Source: Ramlibacter sp. (GTDB taxonomy: Bacteria > Pseudomonadota > Gammaproteobacteria > Burkholderiales > Burkholderiaceae_C). Taken from it: a stretch of DNA of 64,000 nt. Under the pieces are notes generated by a model. It saw nothing but the letters and a program-made list of their open reading frames with translations. It made no database searches and had not been told where the DNA came from. The position numbers were made by a program, and so were the translations under genes. The stretch's first letter is position 1. Every line of letters starts with the position of its first letter. Below, one piece after another: positions 24,319 to 33,235 of this stretch. Location of the stretch: NCBI GenBank assembly GCA_016713005.1, contig JADJPY010000001.1, positions 620,001 through 684,000 on the forward strand. Direction: 5' to 3'.

Positions 24319-25113
24319 ATGGCTTCCACACTCACCCTGCCCGAGAACGCGCCCAACCTGAAGGCGCAGTCCAAGGACCTGGATTTCTACTATGGCGACT
24401 TCAAGGCGCTCAAGTCCATCAACATGCCGATCTACGAGAACAAGGTCACGGCCTTGATCGGACCCAGCGGCTGCGGCAAGTCCACCTACCTGCGCTGCTT
24501 CAACCGGATGCACGACCTGTATCCGGGCCACCGGTACGACGGCTCCATCGAGCTGCACCCGGACAACGTGGACCTGCTGGACCCGTCGGTTGACCCGATC
24601 GAGGTACGCATGCGCATCTCGATGGTGTTCCAGAAGCCCAATCCGTTCCCCAAGTCGATCTTCGAGAACGTGGCCTACGGCCTGCGGGTTCGCGGCGAAG
24701 ACTCGCAGACCTACCTGGAGGACAAGGTGGAGTCCGCGCTCAAGGGCGCGGCGATCTGGAACGAGGTGAAAGACCGGCTGGACGAGGTTGCGGTCAACCT
24801 GTCGGGCGGCCAGCAGCAGCGCCTGTGCATTGCACGGGCCATGGCCACCGACCCGGAGATCGTGCTCTTTGACGAGCCCACATCCGCGCTGGACCCGATT
24901 GCAACCGGTGCCATCGAAGAGCTCATCACCGAGATCAAGAACAAGGTGACGGTGCTGATCGTGACGCACAACATGCAGCAGGCGGCGCGCGTGTCGGACT
25001 ATGTCGCCTACATGTACCTGGGTGAAATGGTGGAGTACGGCGCGACCGCCGACATCTTCATGAAGCCCAAGCGCCAGGAAACGGAAGACTACATCACGGG
25101 AAGGTTCGGCTGA
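24319..25113 (+). CDS. pstB: Phosphate ABC transporter ATPase PstB
   Basis: 264 residues from ATG 24319; a GTG at 24286 is an alternative in-frame start, three bases before the pstA stop. ABC motifs: Walker A GPSGCGKST, Q loop MVFQKPNPFPKSIFENV, signature LSGGQQQRL, Walker B VLFDEPTSALDP, and switch His in THNMQQA. PstB drives phosphate import. It is followed by phoU with one base between. Confidence 0.97.
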   Translation: MASTLTLPENAPNLKAQSKDLDFYYGDFKALKSINMPIYENKVTALIGPSGCGKSTYLRCFNRMHDLYPGHRYDGSIELHPDNVDLLDPSVDPIEVRMRISMVFQKPNPFPKSIFENVAYGLRVRGEDSQTYLEDKVESALKGAAIWNEVKDRLDEVAVNLSGGQQQRLCIARAMATDPEIVLFDEPTSALDPIATGAIEELITEIKNKVTVLIVTHNMQQAARVSDYVAYMYLGEMVEYGATADIFMKPKRQETEDYITGRFG

Positions 25114-25114
25114 C

Positions 25115-25816
25115 ATGAGCGACAAACACCTATCGAGCCAGTTCGACAGCGAACTCACGGGCGTATCGGCGCGCGTGATGGAAATGGGCGGCCTGGTCGA
25201 GTCCCAGATCCGCACCGCGGTCTACTCGCTCGCCCAGTTCAGTGCCGAGGCGGCGGCCCAGGTGACCGATATGGAAGGCCGCGTCAACGCGATGGAGGTC
25301 GAGATCGACCGCGACCTCTCCACCATCATTGCCCGACGCCAGCCCACGGCGCGCGACCTGCGCCTGCTGATCGCCATCTCCAAGACCACGGCCAACCTGG
25401 AGCGCGCAGGGGACGAAGCGGAGAAGATCGCCCGGATGGTCATTTCCATCATCGAAAGCGGTTCCGCCCGATCCCTGCCATCGCTGGAGCTGCGTGTGGC
25501 GGCGGACCTGGCCTCGGGCCTGCTGCGCAAGGCGCTGGACGCTTTTGCCCGGCTGGACACCGCTGCGGCCGTGGCGATCCTGAAGGAAGACAACCTGATC
25601 GACCAGGAGTTCGACGGCTTCGTGCGCAAGCTCATCACCTACATGATGGAAGACCCGCGCACCATCTCCGCCAGCCTGGACCTGTTGTTCCTGGCCAAGG
25701 CCATCGAGCGGATTGGCGACCACGCCAAGAACATTGCAGAATTCATCATCTACATCGTCAAGGGCGCCGATGTGCGCCACACGTCGATGGAGCACATTGA
25801 ATCGACCGTCAAATAA
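25115..25816 (+). CDS. phoU: Phosphate signalling protein PhoU
   Basis: 233 residues, all-helical, with the duplicated PhoU domain: LMIAISKTTANLERAGDEAEKIA in the first repeat and IERIGDHAKNIAEFIIYIVKG in the second, each carrying the conserved E/DxxxD metal-binding signature. PhoU links Pst transport activity to PhoR, keeping the Pho response off when phosphate is abundant. One base after the pstB stop. Confidence 0.96.
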   Translation: MSDKHLSSQFDSELTGVSARVMEMGGLVESQIRTAVYSLAQFSAEAAAQVTDMEGRVNAMEVEIDRDLSTIIARRQPTARDLRLLIAISKTTANLERAGDEAEKIARMVISIIESGSARSLPSLELRVAADLASGLLRKALDAFARLDTAAAVAILKEDNLIDQEFDGFVRKLITYMMEDPRTISASLDLLFLAKAIERIGDHAKNIAEFIIYIVKGADVRHTSMEHIESTVK

Positions 25817-25823
25817 TGATGAA

Positions 25824-25905
25824 CCCCCACGCTCCGCACTCCGTGTCGTCGCTGCCCCCCGGGGGGGCCCGGCCGCGCCTTGGGGCGGCCCGTCGGGCGG
25901 CCGCG
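25824..25905 (+). repeat. Second repeat family: CCCCCACGCTCC ... TTGGGGCGGCCC element
   Basis: Fills the phoU-phoB gap. CCCCCACGCTCCGCACTCCG, then a CCCCCCGGGGGGG palindrome at the centre and a CGCGCCTTGGGGCGGCCCG end, ending against the phoB start. A second diverged copy sits at 48557-48628. The role is unknown; the central palindrome can form a hairpin. Confidence 0.55.
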
Positions 25906-25907
25906 CC

Positions 25908-26597
25908 ATGAAGCATCAGCCACGCGTCCTGATCGTTGAAGACGAGCCCCCGATCGCCGAACTGATCGCGGTGAACCTGCGCCACAACGGCTTCCAGCCG
26001 GTGTGGGCCGAGGACGGCGTGGCCGCGCAGCGCGAGCTGGACGCGGTGCTGCCCGACGCGATCCTGCTGGACTGGATGCTGCCGGGCGAAAGCGGCATTG
26101 TGCTGGCGCGGCGCTGGCGGGCCGACGCCCGGACCAGGGGCGTGCCCATCCTGATGCTGACCGCCCGGGGCGATGAACCGGACAAGGTGACGGGACTGGA
26201 CGCCGGTGCCGACGACTACATCACCAAGCCGTTTTCCACGCAGGAAATGCTGGCGCGCATCCGCGCCGTGCTGCGCCGCCGGGCCCCCGAGCAGGTCAAG
26301 GACCGCATCGAGATCGCCGGGCTGATGCTGGACGCGGCGACGCACCGGGTGAGCTGGCAGGACCAGCCGGTCAAGCTCGGACCCACCGAGTTCCGGCTGC
26401 TGCATTTCTTCATGAAGCATGCTGAGCGGGTGCACAGCCGGGCCCAGCTGCTGGACAAGGTCTGGGGCGACCATGTGTTCATCGAGGAGCGCACGGTGGA
26501 CGTGCACGTGAAGCGCCTGCGCGAGTCCCTGGGCGAGGCCGGCGCCATGATCGAAACGGTGCGCGGCGCGGGCTACCGGCTGACGGCACAGGCCTGA
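25908..26597 (+). CDS. phoB: Phosphate regulon response regulator PhoB
   Basis: 229 residues from ATG 25908. Receiver domain with Glu11-Asp12 and phosphoacceptor Asp55 (LLDWMLPGESG), Lys at ITKPF, then an OmpR-type winged helix (GPTEFRLLHFFMKHAERVHSRAQLLDKVWGDHVFIEERTVDVHVKRLRESL). It binds the half-sites listed here when phosphorylated by PhoR. The gap to phoU is occupied by a repeat element, so it may be read from the same transcript or from a promoter within it. Confidence 0.96.
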   Translation: MKHQPRVLIVEDEPPIAELIAVNLRHNGFQPVWAEDGVAAQRELDAVLPDAILLDWMLPGESGIVLARRWRADARTRGVPILMLTARGDEPDKVTGLDAGADDYITKPFSTQEMLARIRAVLRRRAPEQVKDRIEIAGLMLDAATHRVSWQDQPVKLGPTEFRLLHFFMKHAERVHSRAQLLDKVWGDHVFIEERTVDVHVKRLRESLGEAGAMIETVRGAGYRLTAQA

Positions 26598-26647
26598 AAG
26601 CACCTGATCCTCCCCAGAGCAGCCCACCGGCGTGTTAATGTAGGCCC

Positions 26648-28015
26648 ATGGTGGTCCGTTTTGCTCTGTTTTTGATAGCGGCTGGCCTAGCAACGGCGGG
26701 GGCTGCAGCCATTTTTGGCATGAAAATCGCCCTTTGGGTGGCCTTGGGGCTCACCGTGGCGGCCGTGGCGCTGGAATACGCGCGCGGTCAGGCCTTGCTG
26801 GCGGCGCTGCGAACCCAGGGGCAGCCCGGTCTGGGGTTGCGCTCCCGCGGATTCTGGGGCGAACTGGCCCAGCGCATCGCGCGGCTGCTGCGCGAACGCG
26901 AGAACGCCCTGCGCCAGAGCGAAGCGCGGCTGGAGGAGTTCCTGATCGCGCTGGAAAACTCGCCCAACGGCGTGGTCCTGCTGGACGAGAAGGGCCGCAT
27001 CGAGTGGTGCAACCAGACGGCGGCCACGCATTTCGGGTTCGATGCCGGGCGCGACAAGCTGCAGTACATCGGCAATCTCGTCCGCGACCCTGACTTTGCC
27101 GCCTACATGGCGTCGTGGAACTACAGCCGCGATGTGGTGCTGACAGTGCCGGCGCCGGCTTCGGCGCCGCTGAAGCTGTCGGTGCAGGCACATCCCTATG
27201 CGGGCAATCGCCGTCTGCTGCTCAGCCGTGACGTCACGGCCGTGGAACAGGCCGAGGCGATGCGGCGGGACTTCGTGGCCAACGTGTCGCACGAGATCCG
27301 CACGCCGTTGACGGTGCTGGCGGGCTTTGTGGAGACGCTGCAGACCTTGCCCCTGGACGAATCCGAGCGCACCCGTTACCTGGCCCTGATGGCGCAGCAG
27401 TCGCACCGCATGCAGACCCTGGTGAACGACTTGCTGACCCTTTCGCGGCTGGAGGGCAGCCCGCCTCCGGGGCAATCCGACTGGACGCCCATGGCCGCGC
27501 TGTTCGCCCAGTGCGAGCAGGACGGACGTGCGCTGTCCGCGCTGCTGGCGCCATCACGCCCGCACCTGCTGCACTTTGAGTGCGCCGACACGGTGGATGT
27601 CGCTGGCTCGTCCGGTGAGTTGCTCAGCGCCATGTCCAACCTGGTCAGCAACGCCATCCGCTACACACCGGCGGGTGGGCAGATCGCGGTTGCCTGGCGG
27701 CTCACTGGCGACCGGCGCGGTGAGTTTTCCGTCCGCGACAGCGGCCCGGGCATCGCGCCGGAGCACCTGCCCCGCCTGACGGAGCGTTTTTACCGGGTGG
27801 ACCGAAGCCGATCGCGCGAGACCGGTGGCACCGGGCTGGGGCTGGCAATTGTCAAGCACGTGGTCCAGCGGCATGGCGGCGAGCTTCGCATCGACAGCAC
27901 GCCGGGCACCGGCTCGACCTTCACCATCGTGCTGCCGGCCAGCCGCATCAGGCCGTCGCTGCCGAAGCCGGCGGTGGCCGGCGAACCGAGCGCCGCAACA
28001 GCCACCCAAGGGTAG
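26648..28015 (+). CDS. phoR: Phosphate regulon sensor histidine kinase PhoR
   Basis: 455 residues. Two membrane helices near 5-45, a PAS domain (ALENSPNGVVLLDEKGRIEWCN region), H box NVSHEIRTPL with His215, N box MSNLVSNAIRYTP, G boxes DSGPGIAP and GGTGLGLAIVKH. A reverse copy of the dispersed repeat (26668-26720) encodes much of the first hydrophobic segment, FLIAAGLATAGAAAIF, so the membrane anchor seems partly made from repeat sequence. The last 68 bases overlap the end of the MATE gene on the other strand. Confidence 0.94.
   Translation: MVVRFALFLIAAGLATAGAAAIFGMKIALWVALGLTVAAVALEYARGQALLAALRTQGQPGLGLRSRGFWGELAQRIARLLRERENALRQSEARLEEFLIALENSPNGVVLLDEKGRIEWCNQTAATHFGFDAGRDKLQYIGNLVRDPDFAAYMASWNYSRDVVLTVPAPASAPLKLSVQAHPYAGNRRLLLSRDVTAVEQAEAMRRDFVANVSHEIRTPLTVLAGFVETLQTLPLDESERTRYLALMAQQSHRMQTLVNDLLTLSRLEGSPPPGQSDWTPMAALFAQCEQDGRALSALLAPSRPHLLHFECADTVDVAGSSGELLSAMSNLVSNAIRYTPAGGQIAVAWRLTGDRRGEFSVRDSGPGIAPEHLPRLTERFYRVDRSRSRETGGTGLGLAIVKHVVQRHGGELRIDSTPGTGSTFTIVLPASRIRPSLPKPAVAGEPSAATATQG
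26668..26720 (-). repeat. Dispersed repeat, copy 6 (reverse, inside phoR)
   Basis: GTTTTTGATAGCGGCTGGCC then GGGGGCTGCAGCCATTTTTGGC. It is translated in phoR as FLIAAGLATAGAAAIFG. Confidence 0.7.
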
Positions 28016-29309
28016 CGGCGGTCAACGCCAGGGCGAGGGCCCCCATCGCCCAGAACGTTTGGGGTTGCGGCGCCGGGCCCAGACCAGCGAATGTGTGGTT
28101 GGCCAACAGGAAGCCCCCGCCCAGGCCAATGCCCCACAGGAATACGCAATACACCGCGAGCGCTGCCGTCGCCACCCGGTAACAGCGCAACATGAAGACG
28201 CACACCGCCTGGAGCGCGTCGGCCAGATGATAGGCCGCCACCCACACCAGCAGGCTGCCGGCCATCGCCACCACGGCCGGGTTGTCCCCTGCGTAGAGGC
28301 TGGCCAGCACCTCGTGCCCGGCAATGACCAGCGCGGCCAGCACCAGCGAGGCCCCCAGGGTCAGCCGCAAGCCAGTGCCGATGACCTGTCGTGCCCGGAC
28401 CGGGTCGCCTGCGCCCAGCCAGAAGCTGATGCGCGCGCTGGCGGCAATGCCGATGGACAGGGGCACCATGTACAGCAGGGCCGCCATGTTGGCGGCGATC
28501 TGGTGACCCGCCGATGCGGTCATGCCCATGCGGGCGATGAACAAGGCCATCAGCGTGAACGAAGTCACCTCGACCATGATCGCCAGCCCGTTGGGTATTC
28601 CCAGGCGTGCGAATCCGGCCAGTGCGCCCGGGTCGGGCGGCTCCAGGGGTTGCCACAGGGCGCAGGCCCGGTACAGCGAATCGGTTCGGACCAGCCACAG
28701 CGCCATGGCCAGCAGCAGGTAGTTCACCGCCAGCGTGGCCCAGGCGCAGCCCACCAGGCCCATGGCTGGCAGTCCGGCACCGCCAAAGACGAACCACACC
28801 GACAGCGGCACCTTGATCACCAGTGAGCCCACCTGCAGCCAGGTGACCAGGCGGGGTTTTCCCAACGCCTGGTTGAGCGTGCTGAACAGTCGGAACAGCA
28901 GCGCGGCGGGCAGCGCCAGCGCCAGCACGGCCAGGTAGTCCTGCACATCGGAGACCAGTGCTTCCGGGACGCCGGTGACTCGCAACAGGGGACCTGGCCA
29001 CAGCAGCGCGGCAGCCCCGACCGCGGCGGTCAGGGCACACAGGTACAGCGCCTGGCGCACCGAGCGTCCGATGGCGCGGGGCTGTCCGGCTCCATGCAAC
29101 TCGGCCCAGACCGGCAACTGGGCCTGCAGAATGCCCATCAGGGCAACAAACACGCTGATGTAGACCGCGGAGCCGATGGACAGCGCAGCCAGCGCCTGTG
29201 CGGAGTGCCGCCCGGCGATGACCGTGTCGGCCACGCCATAGGCCATCACGGCCAGCTGGCCGGCAAGCACGGTGCCGGCATGCCGTGCAATGGTCCGCAA
29301 TTCGCTCAC
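27948..29309 (-). CDS. MATE family multidrug efflux transporter (NorM-like)
   Basis: 453 residues with 12 hydrophobic segments and MATE motifs such as GVADTVIAGRHSAQALAALSIG near the N-terminus and LGIPNGLAIMVEVTSFTL in the second half. MATE proteins export cationic drugs in exchange for Na+ or H+. Start GTG 29309 overlaps the stop of the upstream glycosyltransferase by four bases (GTGA), the likely coupled start; the frame runs on upstream without conserved sequence. The 3' end overlaps the antisense end of phoR by 68 bases. Confidence 0.88.
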   Translation of the reverse strand: MSELRTIARHAGTVLAGQLAVMAYGVADTVIAGRHSAQALAALSIGSAVYISVFVALMGILQAQLPVWAELHGAGQPRAIGRSVRQALYLCALTAAVGAAALLWPGPLLRVTGVPEALVSDVQDYLAVLALALPAALLFRLFSTLNQALGKPRLVTWLQVGSLVIKVPLSVWFVFGGAGLPAMGLVGCAWATLAVNYLLLAMALWLVRTDSLYRACALWQPLEPPDPGALAGFARLGIPNGLAIMVEVTSFTLMALFIARMGMTASAGHQIAANMAALLYMVPLSIGIAASARISFWLGAGDPVRARQVIGTGLRLTLGASLVLAALVIAGHEVLASLYAGDNPAVVAMAGSLLVWVAAYHLADALQAVCVFMLRCYRVATAALAVYCVFLWGIGLGGGFLLANHTFAGLGPAPQPQTFWAMGALALALTAATLGWLLRRSVRRPPPASAATA

Positions 29310-31009
29310 GGGCGAATGCTTGCGCCGGCAGGACCGGCAAAGGCCTCCTGGCGGTACACCGCGATACGGTCGTTGCGGTCGGTGGGGCGCACGATGACGC
29401 CGCTGAGTGTCCACCCGGGCAGGCGCGGCGGGTCTGCTGCGGGCCGCAGCACCACGGCCCGCCAGCCGCAACCTGCGGCCGGTTCACTCGACATGGACCG
29501 GATGCCGGCATGAAAGCGCAGGGCGGTGCGTTGCACGGGGCTGAGACCGTCGTACCACACGCAGGATGCGCCCGGAGCCAGCTCCTGAAAGCGCCGCGCC
29601 AGCGGCTCATGGCTGCGCACGTAGTCCAGCAGTGGCATCCACAAGGTCATGGCGAGCAGCCAGCTCAGGGTGGCACCGCCTGCTGGCAGAACCAGGCTTT
29701 TCCAGATCACCTGGCGGTGCCGTCCGGCACGCCAGACGACCAGGCCGATCCAGCCCAGCGTGGCCGCGATGGCGACCACGAATGCCAGCGTGGAGAAGGA
29801 TGGCTCGAACCCCGGCGCAAACCGGGCCACGGTGAGTGCTGGCCGGCGCGGCCAACCGGTCTGCATGGCAATCCAGTACACCCAGATGACTACGGCGCTG
29901 AAGCTGAAAAACACCAGCGTGAACCAGTCGATCAGCGCGGCCACGCTGCGGCGCAGCGTGGGCAGTGCGAACGCCGCCAGGGTGGCCAGGGCCGGCAGTG
30001 CCGGCAGCAGGGCACGGTCTGCGTCTGAGCGCGAACCCGCGGCCGAGCCAAGGCCTAGCGCGACCACAGCCAGCGGCACGGCAAGGTGCAGGGCGGTCAG
30101 CTGGCGGCGCCAGCGCCACAGGGTCCACACGACCAGCGGCCAGCATGGCCAGGTGAACCACAGAAGCATCTGCCCCAGGCTGCGCCAGTCCTCGGGCCTG
30201 GAGGGCGGGAACTCAAAACGCCACTGCCACAGCGCGAGCAGGCTGGCCGGCAGGCTGGCCGCCAGCGCCAGCGCCAGCAAGGTCCAGGCTTTGGTGGGTG
30301 GACGGGCCTCGCCTGAGTCCGCGTCCTGGCTTGCATGAATGGCCGCGCCGGCCAGGCCCAGCAGCAGCGCCACGGACGGTGCGCCACTCAGCGTCAGTCC
30401 CAGCAGGCCGCACAGCACGGCGAGCGCGGGGCGCCAGGGCGATGTGCCGAATGCGGCAATGCCGTAGTACGCCAGCGCGGCGGCGCCCAGCTGGGTCTGG
30501 GCGGCGGTCGTTTCGTGGGACAGCTGGGCCAGGCCCAGGCAGGCCAGCAGGGCGAGCAGGGCGGTGTCGGCCATGGCTCGCGCGTAATCGGTGGGCAGGG
30601 CCTCGCCGCCAAAGGCAAACGCCACAGGCTGGGCGCTCGTTCGTCGCGCCAGGTGGTAGGTGGCGTACCAGGCTGCAGTGAACGTCAGCGCGAGCAACAA
30701 GCCAAACGGCACCCGCGCGGCCACGTCGGCCGGCAGGAACGGCAGACCCAGGATACCCAGCGCCCCCAACCAGTAGGGCAGCAGCACGGCCAGGTCGGGC
30801 AGGGCTCCGGGGATGGCAGGGGCCAGCCAGGCGGATGTGCCATCGGCCAGGGACAGCATGTGGCCAAAGGCCTGCAGGTCGGCGCTGCGCCAGGGCGAGC
30901 GGCCAATCAGGCCGGCCAGCACATAGGCCGTGCACAGCGCCAGAAGGCCTGCGCGTGGCAGGCGCCGCACGGCGCTCTGGGCAACGATGGCCGGATTGGG
31001 ATGGTTCAT
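29306..31009 (-). CDS. ArnT/PMT-like membrane glycosyltransferase
   Basis: 567 residues with about 12 membrane helices. The first loop LIGRSPWRSADLQAFGHM holds an acidic residue (Asp) as in PMT/ArnT-type enzymes that transfer sugars from a polyprenyl-phosphate carrier on the periplasmic side. The C-terminal 110 or so residues are soluble and probably periplasmic. The glycan and acceptor are unknown; ArnT would modify lipid A, but no arn operon is seen here. It shares a start/stop overlap with the MATE gene, so the two form an operon. Confidence 0.75.
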   Translation of the reverse strand: MNHPNPAIVAQSAVRRLPRAGLLALCTAYVLAGLIGRSPWRSADLQAFGHMLSLADGTSAWLAPAIPGALPDLAVLLPYWLGALGILGLPFLPADVAARVPFGLLLALTFTAAWYATYHLARRTSAQPVAFAFGGEALPTDYARAMADTALLALLACLGLAQLSHETTAAQTQLGAAALAYYGIAAFGTSPWRPALAVLCGLLGLTLSGAPSVALLLGLAGAAIHASQDADSGEARPPTKAWTLLALALAASLPASLLALWQWRFEFPPSRPEDWRSLGQMLLWFTWPCWPLVVWTLWRWRRQLTALHLAVPLAVVALGLGSAAGSRSDADRALLPALPALATLAAFALPTLRRSVAALIDWFTLVFFSFSAVVIWVYWIAMQTGWPRRPALTVARFAPGFEPSFSTLAFVVAIAATLGWIGLVVWRAGRHRQVIWKSLVLPAGGATLSWLLAMTLWMPLLDYVRSHEPLARRFQELAPGASCVWYDGLSPVQRTALRFHAGIRSMSSEPAAGCGWRAVVLRPAADPPRLPGWTLSGVIVRPTDRNDRIAVYRQEAFAGPAGASIRP

Positions 31010-31053
31010 GCGCGAAGGCGCTTCCGCGGAGGGGCCGCAACGGGGCCGGGCAT

Positions 31054-31079
31054 AAAAAAAGGCAGCCTAGGCTGCCTTT
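31054..31079 (-). terminator. Intrinsic terminator after rpmE2
   Basis: Inverted repeat GGCAGCC-TA-GGCTGCC (31061-31076) followed on the minus strand by seven T (31054-31060). A short T run also exists on the plus side, so it may act weakly in both directions. Confidence 0.85.
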
Positions 31080-31096
31080 CGCAGTATGCAGGAAAT

Positions 31097-31354
31097 TTAC
31101 TTCGCTGCAGCCTTGTTGAAGCGGTTGCGGAACTTCTCGACGCGGCCGCCCATGTTGTCCACCGACTTTTGCGTGCCGGTGTAGAAGGGATGCGATTCGC
31201 TGGAGGTGTCCAGCTTGTACAGGGGCAGTTCGCGACCATCGTCGGCCTTGCCCATTTCCTTCGTGTTCACGCACGAACGCGTCACGAACTTGAAGCCGTT
31301 GGACAGGTCCACGAAGAGCACTTCGCGGTAGTTGGGGTGAATGCCGTCTTTCAT
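31097..31354 (-). CDS. rpmE2: Ribosomal protein bL31, type B (zinc-independent)
   Basis: 85 residues from ATG 31354, starting MKDGIHPNYREVLFVDLSNG, the standard bL31 beginning. It lacks the paired CxxC of type A and has the longer C-terminus (KSVDNMGGRVEKFRNRF) of the type B form used when zinc is scarce. It is followed by an intrinsic terminator and preceded by a -10-like TATAAT (31450-31455, minus strand). Confidence 0.95.
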   Translation of the reverse strand: MKDGIHPNYREVLFVDLSNGFKFVTRSCVNTKEMGKADDGRELPLYKLDTSSESHPFYTGTQKSVDNMGGRVEKFRNRFNKAAAK

Positions 31355-31449
31355 GGAGATTCCTTGGTCGGTTGCAAGAGCCGCGCCGGATGCCGTGCAA
31401 ATCCGTTGCACGAAGACCCATCGGGCGTACTTTTTGCCAAAAGCCCTAG

Positions 31450-31455
31450 ATTATA
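31450..31455 (-). promoter_or_regulatory. -10 element of the rpmE2 promoter
   Basis: TATAAT on the minus strand with the context GGGCTATAATC, about 95 bases upstream of rpmE2. No good -35 was found; the promoter overlaps the end of bdhA. Confidence 0.5.
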
Positions 31456-31462
31456 GCCCGGT

Positions 31463-32233
31463 TTACTGGGCCACCCAGCCGCCGTCCATGTTCCACGCCA
31501 CGCCACGCACGTTGTTGCCGGCGGGCGAACAGAAGAACACCGCCAGCTCGCCCAGTTCTTCCGGCGTGGTGAATTGCAGGGAGGGCTCCTTTTCGCCCAG
31601 CAGCAGGCGGGTCGCTTCCGCATTGGAGATGCCAAGTGCGACCGCCTTGGCGTCCACCTGCTTTTGCACCAGCGGGGTCAGCACCCAACCCGGGCAGATG
31701 GCGTTGCAGGTCACGCCGGTGGTCGCCGTCTCCAGCGCAGTGACCTTGGTCAGGCCGACGACGCCGTGCTTGGCCGCCACGTAGGCGGATTTCTGGACCG
31801 AGCCCACCAGGCCGTGGACCGAGGCCACATTGATGATGCGGCCCCAGCCGGCTGCCTTCATGGCCGGCAGGGCGACGCGCGTGGCATGGAAGGCGCTGGA
31901 CAGGTTGATCGCAATGATGGCGTCCCAGCGCTCGACGGGGAAATCCTCGATGGCCGCCACATGCTGGATGCCGGCGTTGTTGACCAGAATGTCCACTCGG
32001 CCGAAGCGGGCCTCGGCGTGGCGGACCATGGCTTCGATTTCGGCGGGTTTGCTCATGTCGGCGCCGTGGTAATCCACCGCCACACCCAGCGCGGCGACTT
32101 CCGCGCGCGGGCCTTGCACATCACCAAAGCCGTTGAGGACGATGTTGGCCCCCTGGCGAGCCAGGGCCTTGGCAATGCCCAGGCCGATGCCGCTGGTGGA
32201 GCCGGTGACGAGGGCGGTTTTTCCTTTGAGCAT
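31463..32233 (-). CDS. bdhA: 3-hydroxybutyrate dehydrogenase
   Basis: 256 residues of the short-chain dehydrogenase family: TGSTSGIGLGIAK cofactor loop, NNAGIQHVAAIEDF, catalytic Ser/Tyr/Lys in ASVHGLVGSVQKSAYVAAKHG, and ICPGWVLTPLVQKQV after the active site. The HGLVGSVQKSAYVAAKHG and ICPGWVLTPLV blocks are those of BdhA, which interconverts 3-hydroxybutyrate and acetoacetate with NAD+ during polyhydroxybutyrate use. phaR lies 3.5 kb away. Start ATG 32233 chosen over an in-frame one at 32287 because the conserved block begins KGKTALVTG. Confidence 0.9.
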   Translation of the reverse strand: MLKGKTALVTGSTSGIGLGIAKALARQGANIVLNGFGDVQGPRAEVAALGVAVDYHGADMSKPAEIEAMVRHAEARFGRVDILVNNAGIQHVAAIEDFPVERWDAIIAINLSSAFHATRVALPAMKAAGWGRIINVASVHGLVGSVQKSAYVAAKHGVVGLTKVTALETATTGVTCNAICPGWVLTPLVQKQVDAKAVALGISNAEATRLLLGEKEPSLQFTTPEELGELAVFFCSPAGNNVRGVAWNMDGGWVAQ

Positions 32234-32321
32234 TTCGGGATCTCCAGATGAATTACGATGCCTTGGGGCGGATGGGCAAGCAGGCAATTATCGGGCCGCC
32301 CATTGCAGCTCTCATTGCACC

Positions 32322-33224
32322 ATGACCGAACCTACGCTGAACTACGTACCTTGCCCTGACGCCTCCGGTGGGCACCGCATGGCCTGGTGGGAGTGGGGCG
32401 ATCCTGCCGCCGGGCATGTGGTGGTCTGTGTGCATGGCCTGTCGCGTCAGGGGCGCGACTTTGACGTGCTGGCGCAGGCCCTCCTGGCGCGTGCAGGCGG
32501 GAACTTGCGCGTCGTGTGTCCGGATGTGGCCGGGCGCGGCAAAAGCGACTGGCTTCGTGATCCCGTGGGCTACCAGATCCCGGCCTATGCCGCGGACATG
32601 CTGGCGCTGCTGGGCCAGCTGCACCAGAACGCGGCGTTGCGCACCGTGGACTGGGTCGGAACCAGCATGGGCGGGCTGATCGGCATGGCCTTGCTGGGCA
32701 CGCCCGGCCTGCCGTTGCCCGCCCCGGTGCGCAGGCTGGTGCTCAACGACGTCGGACCTGCCATCCAGTGGCAGGCCCTGCAACGCATCGGAACCTACCT
32801 GGGTCAGCCCGTGCGGTTTGACTCCGTGCAGCAGGCGGCTGACGCGATGTGGACCTTGTCCACCAGCTTCGGCCCGCACACCCCGGAGCAGTGGCTGGCA
32901 TTGTCCCGAGCGATGGTCAAGCCCCTGGCAGACGGAGGCCTGACGCTGCACTATGACCCGGCCATCGCGGTCCCGTTCCGCTCGGTCACGCAGGAGGCAG
33001 CCGCACAGGGCGAGGTTGCGTTGTGGCAGTTGTACGACGCCATCCGGGCGCAGACGCTCCTGATACGTGGCGCGCAGTCGGACCTGCTGTCACGCGAGAC
33101 CGCGCAGGCCATGACGCAGCGCGGCCCGCGCGCGCGCCTGGTGGAATTCGAGGGCGTCGGGCATGCGCCGACGCTGGTCGCACCGCACCAGGTCGAGGTG
33201 GTGGCCTCGTTCCTGCTGGACTGA
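32322..33224 (+). CDS. Alpha/beta hydrolase
   Basis: 300 residues from ATG 32322. Alpha/beta-hydrolase motifs: oxyanion HGLSRQGRDFD, nucleophile elbow GTSMGG with Ser115, an Asp in LLIRGAQSDLL and a His in GHAPTL near the C-terminus. Substrate unknown. It starts 90 bases from the divergent bdhA start and ends 11 bases before relA, so it may be co-transcribed with relA. Confidence 0.85.
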   Translation: MTEPTLNYVPCPDASGGHRMAWWEWGDPAAGHVVVCVHGLSRQGRDFDVLAQALLARAGGNLRVVCPDVAGRGKSDWLRDPVGYQIPAYAADMLALLGQLHQNAALRTVDWVGTSMGGLIGMALLGTPGLPLPAPVRRLVLNDVGPAIQWQALQRIGTYLGQPVRFDSVQQAADAMWTLSTSFGPHTPEQWLALSRAMVKPLADGGLTLHYDPAIAVPFRSVTQEAAAQGEVALWQLYDAIRAQTLLIRGAQSDLLSRETAQAMTQRGPRARLVEFEGVGHAPTLVAPHQVEVVASFLLD

Positions 33225-33235
33225 GCCTCGCGCGG

